A DNA stretch of 38,415 nucleotides. It comes from a virus. The stretch lies in IMG/VR virus record IMGVR_UViG_3300022198_001053, positions 1 to 38,415 of that record, one strand, 5' to 3'. The translations under genes and the position numbers were made by a program. This document shows positions 14,797 to 21,680 of the stretch, piece after piece. Position 1 is the stretch's first letter, and every line of letters begins with the position of its first letter. The notes beneath the pieces were generated by a model. It did no database searches, was not told the DNA's origin, and saw nothing but the letters and a program-made list of their open reading frames with translations.

Positions 14797-15041
14797 CGCC
14801 GCGCCTCCATGCGGTCATCATCCTCGTCAGGCGCATTGACAATCTGCACGCCGCCGTTAGGTAGGTCCGTGATGCAATACGACTTACTAGGCGAGCCAGT
14901 AAAGCCCGATTCCTGCCCTTCTACGGGCAAATCTGCACCCGGCAAGGGTGAGGGCGCGGCCCCTTCAAGGAACGCAATGAAAGCGTCCGTGACACGGGCG
15001 ATTGAAGTGAGGGATTGGTCGTCTAAAGTTTCTCCGTTCAT
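14793..15041 (-). CDS. Hypothetical acidic protein, 82 aa
   Basis: From the ATG at 15041 the protein reads MNGETLDDQSLTSIARVTDA, then a Pro/Gly linker, a beta-like part (SYCITDLPNGGVQIVNAP) and an acidic/basic tail. An in-frame ATG at 15071 would overlap the upstream gene by 10 bp and add ten residues. No SD is visible for either start. Function unknown. Confidence 0.52.
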   Translation of the reverse strand: MNGETLDDQSLTSIARVTDAFIAFLEGAAPSPLPGADLPVEGQESGFTGSPSKSYCITDLPNGGVQIVNAPDEDDDRMEARR

Positions 15042-15061
15042 GTGGGAAAGGGATGGGAATG

Positions 15062-15265
15062 TTACAACCATTCTGAAGATTGAAAGCCCCTAGCTTCTGA
15101 TGCGAGGGAATAAAAGTAACCAAGGTTATCTTCTATGTGGCTTTGTAGTAGTTCGAGCGTAGGTTCCTTGCCTTCTTCGGCAAGGTCTTTCCGGGCTATG
15201 TGCTCAATCACGTCGAGCAAATGTTCCATTGCTTTTTCGGCATCTTGTATCGTGTAGTCTTTCAT
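15062..15265 (-). CDS. Hypothetical helical acidic protein, 67 aa
   Basis: MKDYTIQDAEKAMEHLLDVI followed by a second helix and an aromatic C-terminus (NLGYFYSLASEARGFQ). No motif recognised. It has its own 17-bp upstream gap and no clear SD. Confidence 0.55.
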   Translation of the reverse strand: MKDYTIQDAEKAMEHLLDVIEHIARKDLAEEGKEPTLELLQSHIEDNLGYFYSLASEARGFQSSEWL

Positions 15266-15282
15266 AATTATCAGTCGCTTGT

Positions 15283-15417
15283 TTATTTGAATAGCCGCCC
15301 GAGATAGGCGGCAAGTTTAATGATTGGGGAAAGCACGGCGGTTAATAGCTGTGCGATAAGAGGGGCCACCGCCGGGACAACCACGGCGGCGGCGATCAAA
15401 AAGAGGATGGCGGTCAC
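15283..15417 (-). CDS. Small membrane protein, 44 aa
   Basis: A GTG start at 15417 overlaps the upstream stop as GTGA, and the frame runs to 15283. The product is almost entirely hydrophobic (TAILFLIAAAVVVPAVAPLI and a second Leu/Ile-rich half), with a basic end (YLGRLFK), like a one- or two-pass membrane peptide. It could be an early host-membrane factor. The coupled start is the main support. Confidence 0.55.
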   Translation of the reverse strand: MTAILFLIAAAVVVPAVAPLIAQLLTAVLSPIIKLAAYLGRLFK

Positions 15418-15614
15418 CGTTCTCCCTTTGCTTTGGCTAGGGCCGTTTCAATGCGTGCGCGAATCCATTCCGGGGATTCTGCGGCATTTGCGTGGATCAG
15501 TTCCAACCAGGCTATTAGATCATCATGCGCGTTGCGAAGTTGACTGTTCTCATGCCTAAGGCGGGTAACCTCCTTGGCGATAGCCGCCTGCGCCCTTTGG
15601 GTTGATTTATTCAT
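15414..15614 (-). CDS. Small coiled-coil protein, 66 aa
   Basis: A good SD (AAGAAAGGAAATCCCATG) precedes MNKSTQRAQAAIAKEVTRLR, followed by heptad-like sequence and a Trp-containing helix. No family recognised. It is coupled to the small membrane protein downstream. Confidence 0.62.
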   Translation of the reverse strand: MNKSTQRAQAAIAKEVTRLRHENSQLRNAHDDLIAWLELIHANAAESPEWIRARIETALAKAKGER

Positions 15615-15646
15615 GGGATTTCCTTTCTTATTGGTTGATGGTTGTG

Positions 15647-15796
15647 TTAGTCGATTTCATCCCCGAAGTCACTTCGCATCCACGCCACGAGTCGGCGCGG
15701 ATTAGTGACGGCGAGCCAAACGAAGCGGCTTGCTGCAATCAAGACCAGCGCGGCAACGCAAAGTAGGTCGAGGAAGGTTTGGAGTAGCGTTTTCAT
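15647..15796 (-). CDS. Small single-pass membrane protein, 49 aa
   Basis: ATG at 15796. Residues 4-22 (LLQTFLDLLCVAALVLIAA) form one membrane helix, followed by an Arg/Trp-rich segment and an acidic end (RSDFGDEID). Positive charge after the helix suggests a cytoplasmic C-terminus. No recognised family. The leader is a GT-rich variant of the repeated start element. Confidence 0.52.
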   Translation of the reverse strand: MKTLLQTFLDLLCVAALVLIAASRFVWLAVTNPRRLVAWMRSDFGDEID

Positions 15797-15822
15797 GTGT
15801 GTGTGTGGTTTTGTGGTTAGGG

Positions 15823-16038
15823 TTAGAAGCGGGCAATCATGTATCCTGTCGCGTCTGCTATCTCTTTTTTGATGTCGTGAATCTCTTTTTTCAATTCGGA
15901 GATTTTGGCGCTGCCCTCTCGGATTAACGCCCGATCTTCTGGCAGGTTGTCGATGATATACCGAAGCAGATCACTGTTCCGATTGCCTTTGGTTGTAGTG
16001 ATGTTATGGCCGTCGCTGGCCGTTACGATGACTTTCAT
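15823..16038 (-). CDS. Small coiled-coil hypothetical protein, 71 aa
   Basis: I chose the ATG at 16038 (MKVIVTASDGHNITTTKGNR) because it follows the repeated leader and starts a beta-strand-like segment; an upstream in-frame ATG at 16086 would use the previous gene's coding sequence. The middle (KISELKKEIHDIKKEIADAT) is coiled coil. Function unknown. Confidence 0.58.
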   Translation of the reverse strand: MKVIVTASDGHNITTTKGNRNSDLLRYIIDNLPEDRALIREGSAKISELKKEIHDIKKEIADATGYMIARF

Positions 16039-16057
16039 GTGTGTATTTGGTTTATTG

Positions 16058-16636
16058 TTACTCTGTCCATTGTTTAGCCATGGCATCTGCGATGCCTTGG
16101 AAGGTCTTAGAGCGAATCTTCCACCTGTCCTTTGACGGTGGCAGGTAATGCAGCCTCATGTATTCTTTCTTGGGCAGCTTCATCATTGCTTCCTTCACGT
16201 TGTTAGTTTCCGTGAGTTTTGGCAACCCTTTTAACCAAAGGCAAGTCGCTTTTGTTTCGAGATGCCCGAACATCCATGGCTGGATGATTTGATCAGGCTT
16301 GCGTATGTGCGATGAGATGATGCTGATAGGGTTCTCTAGCGCGATCTTCGGAATCGGTGCGTCTAAAAGTCGGCTCACAAATCCCAGGGCGCGTTGCTGT
16401 CGACCATCGGCACGCTTTTCAGCGAACCATTTAGCACCTGACACTGCTAGATCAGTGCAAGGCGGGTGAGCTATCATTAAATCCCAGCCTTGGTCGATGA
16501 TGTCAAAGACATCGCCTTGATAGTGGCTACCACCGGCATCGGATGGCAGCAGGTCACAACTGGTTGCGTCGTGACCGAGTTTGGCAAAGGCGTCTCGCAC
16601 AGTGCCAGAGTATTCGCAAGCTACTAATACTTTCAT
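16058..16636 (-). CDS. Phage cytosine-methylase-like protein, 192 aa
   Basis: The N-terminus MKVLVACEYSGTVRDAFAKL is a methylase motif I variant. HPPCTDLAVSGAKWF (residues 57-71) carries the PPC catalytic-type loop and IALENP (98-103) the ENP motif. The second half (KPDQIIQPWMFG, TKATCLWLKGLP) matches a common phage family, from memory annotated as cytosine methyltransferase. It is much shorter than a standard C5 enzyme and lacks a visible target-recognition domain. It may modify DNA or a nucleotide. The leader repeats that of the gene at 16038. Confidence 0.78.
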   Translation of the reverse strand: MKVLVACEYSGTVRDAFAKLGHDATSCDLLPSDAGGSHYQGDVFDIIDQGWDLMIAHPPCTDLAVSGAKWFAEKRADGRQQRALGFVSRLLDAPIPKIALENPISIISSHIRKPDQIIQPWMFGHLETKATCLWLKGLPKLTETNNVKEAMMKLPKKEYMRLHYLPPSKDRWKIRSKTFQGIADAMAKQWTE

Positions 16637-16664
16637 GTGTATTTAGTTTATTGTTACGTGTGGT

Positions 16665-17273
16665 TTATCTGTTCCAATTATTTTTGATCGCAACCCATAT
16701 GATCGCTTGTAGCTCATAGCCCATTAATCCGTTTGCCTTTGCGATCTGTGCGGTTATCGCCTCAATGCGCCTGTATTGTTTATCGGTGACTTGTTCGGCG
16801 GTTTCGGTGATTCCATCTTTGGGTTTAGTTAAGCACGCTCGGATGTGCCACTTGTCAATAGTCACATGGTCAGGCGATAACAATCCGCAGTTCATTGCAA
16901 AAGCGTGCGTTTTTGGTGCGCTCGCTGCTATGCGTGACCCTTCATTGAGGATGCGGAAAGCCTTCGCCTTGTTACCGTTAAAGGTGCAAACTTTTACGGA
17001 GTCGGCACTCAGGCCAGATTTCCAAGCAACTAATACGGCGCGTGCGTCGATCTTATTTCGCTGCCACTTGTTGTTTGGCGACAGGCAAGAGACTACGCTC
17101 GCGCAAATGTATGGATCGACTTCAAATTCTTTTGCCAATGACTGACAAAAGGTTTGCGCGTCACGATACCACGACTTGCCGATTTCGATCTCTTGCTCAC
17201 TCGCATTAACAAGCCACGCTTTAAGATTTGCACGAATCTTGGCGTCACTCGTTTTAGTGATGGATAGTTTCAT
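16665..17273 (-). CDS. DUF7178-like, helix-hairpin-helix-type protein, 202 aa
   Basis: The segment SWYRDAQTFCQSLAKEFEVD, then ICASVVSCLSPNNKWQRNKI, NGNKAKAFRIL, PKTHAFAMN and DHVTIDKWHIRA fits a phage family I know as DUF7178. Its helical architecture and Lys/Asp pattern recall helix-hairpin-helix DNA glycosylases (the LSPNNKWQRN region and the VTIDKW aspartate). That would mean a base-excision-type activity, for example on host-modified DNA, but no catalytic residue is proven. Confidence 0.65.
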   Translation of the reverse strand: MKLSITKTSDAKIRANLKAWLVNASEQEIEIGKSWYRDAQTFCQSLAKEFEVDPYICASVVSCLSPNNKWQRNKIDARAVLVAWKSGLSADSVKVCTFNGNKAKAFRILNEGSRIAASAPKTHAFAMNCGLLSPDHVTIDKWHIRACLTKPKDGITETAEQVTDKQYRRIEAITAQIAKANGLMGYELQAIIWVAIKNNWNR

Positions 17274-17313
17274 GGTTTTTTAATCTATTGTCTCTCATGT
17301 GTAGTCTTTCGTA

Positions 17314-17703
17314 TTATTTAGCCCTCAGCAAGATGTCTGTAACAGTTTGCATCGAAACCATATACTTTTTCCCGTCACTAAGCTTGGTAATGATTGCGTC
17401 CCTGGTGCGGGCGCGAGGATTATATCCGCTTAACACATAATCTTCACCACCAATCTTAAACGTCTGTTTTAGGTGCTCTTCTGTTAAGCCAAGCATCTTA
17501 CGCATCATGCGAAGATAGGACATGTGCTCATCGACAACTTGACCGTCTTCTGACAGGTTGCTGACGTTTAGCTTAAATGTTGCGAAATGTGAGTTATATT
17601 TGCACGAATCCGCAACCAGTTGCACGTTATACTTCTTTCCAACGCTCTCTAGAGCGGCATTGATTTCGCCACGAAGGGCTTTTAGTGTTTCGTTATTTAT
17701 CAT
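17314..17703 (-). CDS. Conserved-type phage protein of unknown function, 129 aa
   Basis: The start is the ATG at 17703 (MINNETLKALRGEINAALES); the upstream extension of the frame is the shadow of the preceding gene. The pattern ATFKLNV, GLTEEHLKQTFKIGGEDYVL and SGYNPRARTRDAI resembles a widespread small phage protein whose role is unknown. Confidence 0.65.
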   Translation of the reverse strand: MINNETLKALRGEINAALESVGKKYNVQLVADSCKYNSHFATFKLNVSNLSEDGQVVDEHMSYLRMMRKMLGLTEEHLKQTFKIGGEDYVLSGYNPRARTRDAIITKLSDGKKYMVSMQTVTDILLRAK

Positions 17704-17708
17704 TGTTA

Positions 17709-17936
17709 TCAGCGAATAGCGTCTTTCAGTTCTTTTTTGATCCGTCGCGCATCTTCTCCGCGCCACGTTGTGGCATTGCACAGGAAGTAGGTGACGATGG
17801 ATTTTGCGTCGTCCATGCCGTAGCTATCGCTTACTGAGCTAAGGCATGACATTGCGTCTAAGTAAGGACGCGCCCCGAAGTATGGACTGGGCCAGGTTTT
17901 TCTGATCTCCCTGGCGATTTCGTGAATTGCTCTCAT
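17709..17936 (-). CDS. Hypothetical protein, 75 aa
   Basis: Start chosen at 17936 (MRAIHEIAREIRKTWPSPYF), with an A-rich SD-less leader; an in-frame codon further upstream would overlap the next gene. The centre (ARPYLDAMSCLSSVSDSYGM) and C-terminus (RGEDARRIKKELKDAI) appear helical. Function unknown; I recall similar small proteins in phage early operons. Confidence 0.6.
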   Translation of the reverse strand: MRAIHEIAREIRKTWPSPYFGARPYLDAMSCLSSVSDSYGMDDAKSIVTYFLCNATTWRGEDARRIKKELKDAIR

Positions 17937-17955
17937 TGTGTGTCTTTCGTTAGGG

Positions 17956-18324
17956 TTAGGCGGCAACGGCGTTCAACTCCGCCTTGCGGGCGGTGATCTT
18001 CTCAAGCTTGGCGAGGAGTTTCTTTTCCTCATTATCCAACGCCGTGGCTTCATCCTTACGGATAAAAACAGGTGTGAATTTTTCCGATTTCTTCAGGTTC
18101 AGCCGCTTAGTGTCTTGCAACTGAAATCCGTTGCGAATCGCGGCTCGAATCATGTCGAGTTGCTCTTCTTCGTTCAACGAACCAAGCCACTCTTTTTTCT
18201 CTTTCCGCGCCAACTTGATCTCGTCGCGATGTGCGAGCATTTCTTCCTTGCTGAACGAGTTGCCGCCGTTGCGGACTCGGTTATTGATTTGCTCCTTAGT
18301 AAGGAGCGTGATTTGCGTTTCCAT
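17956..18324 (-). CDS. Helical lysine-rich protein, first gene of the minus-strand operon, 122 aa
   Basis: Start is the ATG at 18324 (METQITLLTKEQINNRVRNG); the open frame above it covers the inverted-repeat leader and is not protein-like. Charged helices dominate (HRDEIKLARKEKKEWLGSLN), with a C-terminal coiled coil (ALDNEEKKLLAKLEKITARK). It is probably made earliest in infection, judging from its position after the control region. No family recognised. Confidence 0.65.
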   Translation of the reverse strand: METQITLLTKEQINNRVRNGGNSFSKEEMLAHRDEIKLARKEKKEWLGSLNEEEQLDMIRAAIRNGFQLQDTKRLNLKKSEKFTPVFIRKDEATALDNEEKKLLAKLEKITARKAELNAVAA

Positions 18325-18356
18325 TGTTTTTGTCTTTCTATTTTGCAAAACTTGGC

Positions 18357-18440
18357 CATGACGTTTTGTCATGTTGATCACTTGCGCCACGAAAAGGCGT
18401 TTTGCTTGCAAGTGTGAAATAGGCGTAGCTGCACGCCTAT
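18357..18440. promoter_or_regulatory. Cluster of three inverted repeats before the early operon
   Basis: CATGAC-GTTTT-GTCATG occupies 18357-18373. ACTTGC (18380-18385) pairs with GCAAGT (18408-18413) around a smaller GCC/GGC stem. ATAGGCGT-AGCTGC-ACGCCTAT occupies 18419-18440. All three are perfect in their arms and lie 33-116 bp before the first early start codon. They may be protein-binding sites or hairpins in the 5' leader. Confidence 0.6.
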
Positions 18441-18992
18441 GGGTTTGCTGCACTCTCACTACAGCGTCAACGTGCATGCCGAAATGAACTCTTTTTCGCT
18501 CGCCGCACAAGGTAGGCTAATACAACGTTACCTTGCTTACGCGCCCTTGGGATTGTCTCATCGGGCGGCGGGTTTTGGCCTAATTTGTTTCTCACTTCGT
18601 TGAGCCGCGAGGAATCCCTCACGACATTGCACGTTCCATTTTTGCAGACTTAGCCGCAACTTTCAAAGATCAACTGACTCGTCTCAGGCACTCGGCCTTC
18701 AACGCTCACCACTAAAGGGGATCCATTAATCAATTGCAAGCGCATTTCTTAAACAATCTTTCAAACAGCTCGTAAACCGTTGATGCGCAACGGAATAAAA
18801 TAGTGTATTTTTTTACCTGATACGCAAAAACGCAATGCGCGGCCCACAAATCACCTTCAAGGGAAGAGCGGAAGACAAGAGGGCAATAGAGGACTATAGG
18901 CACCATACGCAGCGCAACGCGCAGAGGGATTCATTGCCCTACCCTCTACCCTACCCTTGCAAACAGATCAGCCCACCATCGACCAGTCTACT

Positions 18993-19007
18993 TGAGACTG
19001 ATTCTCA
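18993..19007. promoter_or_regulatory. Operator-like palindrome 1 (TGAGACTGATTCTCA)
   Basis: 15-bp dyad with arms TGAGA/TCTCA. It is followed by TTAA, as is copy 2. Centre-to-centre distance to copy 2 is 23 bp, about two helical turns, so two dimers could bind the same face. Confidence 0.65.
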
Positions 19008-19015
19008 TTAACTCC

Positions 19016-19030
19016 TGAGACTGATTCTCG
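19016..19030. promoter_or_regulatory. Operator-like palindrome 2 (TGAGACTGATTCTCG)
   Basis: Direct repeat of copy 1 with one arm change (A to G at the last base), also followed by TTAA. Together copies 1 and 2 lie upstream of the candidate TATACT promoter at 19089. Confidence 0.65.
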
Positions 19031-19064
19031 TTAAGTGTTGCAAGTAGATTGCGCTGCAACCCTC

Positions 19065-19094
19065 TTGCGTTTGTGCGCGGCGCGCTTCTATACT
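19065..19094 (+). promoter_or_regulatory. Candidate promoter of the packaging operon
   Basis: TTGCGT, 18 bp, TATACT (19089-19094), predicting a start near 19101. The -35 match is weak. Operators 1 and 2 lie upstream and operator 3 just downstream of the predicted start, consistent with regulated transcription toward the small terminase. Confidence 0.45.
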
Positions 19095-19110
19095 ACAGCG
19101 AGATCCCACT

Positions 19111-19125
19111 TGAGACCGGGTCTCA
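19111..19125. promoter_or_regulatory. Operator-like palindrome 3 (TGAGACCGGGTCTCA)
   Basis: The strongest copy: TGAGAC and GTCTCA are perfectly inverted around CGG. It lies about 10 bp downstream of the predicted plus-strand start and 41-55 bp downstream of the predicted minus-strand start, where a bound repressor could block both. Confidence 0.7.
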
Positions 19126-19137
19126 GTATCACCTGGC

Positions 19138-19257
19138 GGGGGAGGGCGTGCGCGGACCTGGGCGGGGGCGCGATTATGATTGGTTCCATAGGGGGTGTAA
19201 AATTTTCCTAAAGGGGGGCTTAACAGGGGGCTTGACACTAGGGGTAAGCTAAGGGGG
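19138..19257 (+). repeat. G-run block with tandem 12-bp repeat before small terminase
   Basis: Seven runs of four or more G occur at 19138, 19164, 19191, 19213, 19226, 19241 and 19253. GGGGGCTTAACA (19214-19225) is followed directly by GGGGGCTTGACA (19226-19237). The last four runs are separated by 7, 10 and 8 bases, allowing a G-quadruplex. The last run provides the SD-like sequence and merges with the GTG start. It may be a packaging-initiation site, a translational control element, or both. Confidence 0.6.
19173..19201 (-). promoter_or_regulatory. Candidate sigma-70 promoter toward the early operon
   Basis: On the minus strand, TTTACA (19201-19196), 17 bp, CATAAT (19178-19173). Each box has five of six consensus bases at optimal spacing. 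A start near 19166 would give a long leader (about 840 nt) before the first early gene, passing the operators and inverted repeats. Confidence 0.55.
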
Positions 19258-19811
19258 TGGATGACTCTGGTTATATCTCTCCTATTGCGGCTACTTCTGT
19301 AGTTAGTTCTGGGGGTAACGCTAACTTAGTAGAGAACCGTAAGCCGGTAGAGGCGGCACTAGCGTTAGAGTTACTAGCTGAGGGGAAGACTTATGATGAT
19401 GTAGAGGCCGCGACTGGGATAGGGTATACGGCGTTAGTGGGCCTTAAGGCTAGGCACCCGGATACGCTAGAGAAGCGCAGGAAGCAGTTAGCTTACGACG
19501 GGTTCGAGATGGCCGAGGGGCTTAGGCAACTGGCTAAGAAGAAAATGCAAATGCTGGCTGAGGATGAAGACCAGCTTATGAAAGTGAACCTCAAGGACTT
19601 AGTGCTGCCTTATGCGATTGCTCAGGATAAAGGCTTTGCTGCGCTTGAGGGGAATACCGTAAGAGTTGAGCACACGAGTAAGAAACTAAGCATTGAGGAC
19701 GCTAGGAAGCTGATTGAGGAAGCTAGGAACCAGATTCAGCAAGGGGAACTTAACGTAACGGCTAATGAGGTAACCGATGGTAATGAACCGAATGAAACAG
19801 AACTTTCCTGA
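19257..19811 (+). CDS. Small terminase subunit (predicted), 184 aa
   Basis: Begins at GTG within the last G run. Residues about 41-66 (AEGKTYDDVEAATGIGYTAL) are a helix-turn-helix typical of small terminases that recognise the packaging site. A coiled-coil oligomerisation region (MAEGLRQLAKKKMQMLAEDE) and an acidic C-terminus follow. It is first in the operon leading to the large terminase and sits next to a repeat-rich candidate pac/cos site. The name rests on architecture and synteny. Confidence 0.75.
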   Translation: MDDSGYISPIAATSVVSSGGNANLVENRKPVEAALALELLAEGKTYDDVEAATGIGYTALVGLKARHPDTLEKRRKQLAYDGFEMAEGLRQLAKKKMQMLAEDEDQLMKVNLKDLVLPYAIAQDKGFAALEGNTVRVEHTSKKLSIEDARKLIEEARNQIQQGELNVTANEVTDGNEPNETELS

Positions 19812-20058
19812 CGACGACGGCGAGCTACCGGAGGGTATGAGTCTTAATGACTTATTTGCTATGGCCGCGAATCAGGCAGCCCCCAAGTTCAAGATTATGC
19901 AAAAAGTATGGCTCCTTTGCGGGGAGCAAGCGGGTATGGTTATAGGGGTTACTGCTTATGCGGACAGGTTCGCTTACGTTGTGCGCTGGCCTGATGGGAC
20001 TAAGGACGAGTATATGGGCGAGGAGCTTACGAGCACTAAGCTCTGGTCTAATAACTGA
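19777..20058 (+). CDS. Small hypothetical protein between terminase genes, 93 aa
   Basis: Overlaps the end of the small terminase by 35 bp; in-frame ATGs at 19783 and 19792 are alternatives. After an acidic start (DDDGELPEGMSLNDLFAMAA), a beta-rich half (QKVWLLCGEQAGMVIGVTAY, FAYVVRWPDGTKDEYMGEEL) resembles a small SH3- or KOW-like barrel. Its stop overlaps the large terminase start as TGATG. Function unknown; may assist packaging. Confidence 0.62.
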   Translation: MVMNRMKQNFPDDDGELPEGMSLNDLFAMAANQAAPKFKIMQKVWLLCGEQAGMVIGVTAYADRFAYVVRWPDGTKDEYMGEELTSTKLWSNN

Positions 20059-21680
20059 TGGCTCTTAACTGGCGAGAGCATCCTATCTTGAAGCCGCCGA
20101 CTGCGGCTGAGATGGCTAAGATGCAGCCAGAGAAGCTGATACAGCTTTACGAGGCTTACCATCAGGCGATTGAGAACGCCGAGAAAGACCCGTATCGGTA
20201 TGGCTTTAGTCTCCCGCATTGGGATTACGCGGACAGGGCCATTGCTAAGTTCAAGACCTTGCTGCTGTTCGGGGCTAACCGTTCAGGTAAGACGCAGTAT
20301 TGCGCTAGGCTGGTAGTCCGCTCGGCCATTGAGAACGCAGGTAGTTTGATTTACTGCTTTAGCCAGAATAAGGAGATTAGCGTAATCGTGCAGCAGTCAG
20401 CGGTTTATAACTGGCTGCCTGCGGAGTATAAGACTAGGATGCTGTCATCCGTGGGTAACATTAACTACTCGTTCAAGAACGGCTTTACCGATAACGCTCT
20501 AGTCTTACCTAACGGCTCTAAGATTATCTTTAAGTTTTACACGCAGTGGATTCAGGACGACACCATCCTTGAAGGTATGGAGTTAGGGTGCCGCGAGCCT
20601 AAGTCGCATAACGTAGGCGCATGGCTAGACGAGTATCTCTTAGGTATGGACTTGATTGACCGCTTGTATATCCGTCTAGCTACGTTCAAGGCAAAGCTCC
20701 TTATCTCGTTTACGCCAAAGGACGGCGAGACTGAGACGGTTAAATACTTCAGGCAGAAAGCCGTAACCATTGAATCATTAAGCGTTAATGAGGGACTTAC
20801 CTCATCTCAGCGGGTTCCGTATTACCAAGAGAACGAGAGTATGAATACGGGCATTTGTTACTTTCACTCTAAGGACAACCCGTGGTCAGGATACGAGGCG
20901 TTACTTGAGCAATGCCTAGCAAGGGCTGACGATAATTACTCTTTGACTGCGCTTTACGGCGTGCCGACTCGGAACGTATCCACGAAGTTCCCTAAGTTCC
21001 AATCGCACATAAATGTCATTAAGCACGAGGAGCTGCTGAAGCGGATTGCTAAGGCGACTAAGTATATGGTCATTGACCCGGCTGGTAGCAAGCCGTGGTT
21101 CATGTGCTGGATTGCCGTGGACCCCTCTGACACTTGGTATGTGTATCGGGAGTGGCCTGATGCTAGTCACGGCGATTGGGCTATGGAGCGCGGCGGGAAG
21201 TGGGTTCCCGGCGAGGCTTGTAAGCAGAAGCTCGGTTACGGCGTAAAGGATTACGTTGAGCTTATTAAGACGCTTGAGGAAGACGAGGAAATCTTTGAGC
21301 GACTGATTGACCCTCGTATGGGTGCCGCGAAGTATTCTAGCGGCCAAGGCGGTCAAAGCGATTACATCTCTGACCTTAACCGTGAGGAGCTATTAGTCAT
21401 TCCTGCGCCGGGTATTGAGGAGGAGCCGGGTATCCAAGCGATTCAGGACAAGCTCTCGTATAACATGAACAAGCCGATTGACGGGAACAACCGGCCTCAC
21501 TTTTACATTTCGGATAGGTGCGAGAACATTATCCTCGCGCTTCAGGAATACGACGGCAGTAGCCGCGAGCATCCGCTGAAAGACCCGATTGACGTATTAC
21601 GTTACGCGGCGGTGCATCGCTTGGACTACATAGACGAAGACTCTCTGGTGTCTGTTAACAATCGAAAGGGTGGTTACTAA
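20058..21680 (+). CDS. terL: Large terminase subunit, 540 aa
   Basis: ATP-driven motor that cuts and pumps phage DNA into the prohead. Walker A is GANRSGKT (residues 72-79), Walker B with catalytic Glu is VGAWLDE (186-192) and the coupling motif is LLISFTP (214-220). The RNase H-like nuclease begins at YMVIDPAG (first metal Asp at 340), with further acidic residues in RLIDPRMG (418) and DPIDVLRYAA near the end. Length and order are standard. Start by TGATG overlap, no SD. Confidence 0.94.
   Translation: MALNWREHPILKPPTAAEMAKMQPEKLIQLYEAYHQAIENAEKDPYRYGFSLPHWDYADRAIAKFKTLLLFGANRSGKTQYCARLVVRSAIENAGSLIYCFSQNKEISVIVQQSAVYNWLPAEYKTRMLSSVGNINYSFKNGFTDNALVLPNGSKIIFKFYTQWIQDDTILEGMELGCREPKSHNVGAWLDEYLLGMDLIDRLYIRLATFKAKLLISFTPKDGETETVKYFRQKAVTIESLSVNEGLTSSQRVPYYQENESMNTGICYFHSKDNPWSGYEALLEQCLARADDNYSLTALYGVPTRNVSTKFPKFQSHINVIKHEELLKRIAKATKYMVIDPAGSKPWFMCWIAVDPSDTWYVYREWPDASHGDWAMERGGKWVPGEACKQKLGYGVKDYVELIKTLEEDEEIFERLIDPRMGAAKYSSGQGGQSDYISDLNREELLVIPAPGIEEEPGIQAIQDKLSYNMNKPIDGNNRPHFYISDRCENIILALQEYDGSSREHPLKDPIDVLRYAAVHRLDYIDEDSLVSVNNRKGGY

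Larger units (their letters stand above)
18325..19256. other. Control region between the two divergent arms, no convincing gene
   Basis: This 930-bp stretch separates the early minus-strand operon from the packaging operon. It has no protein-like frame. It holds three inverted repeats near the minus-strand start, three related operators, candidate promoters on both strands, a 6-bp-stem hairpin at 18776-18792 (CCGTTG/CAACGG) followed by an AT-rich T7 tract, and a G-run repeat block. An origin of replication would fit here but I see no repeat set that proves it. Confidence 0.75.

Noticed and set aside
18887-18905. T7-type promoter (GACTATAGG)
   Set aside because: Only part of the motif matches, it occurs once, and no single-subunit RNA polymerase gene is present.
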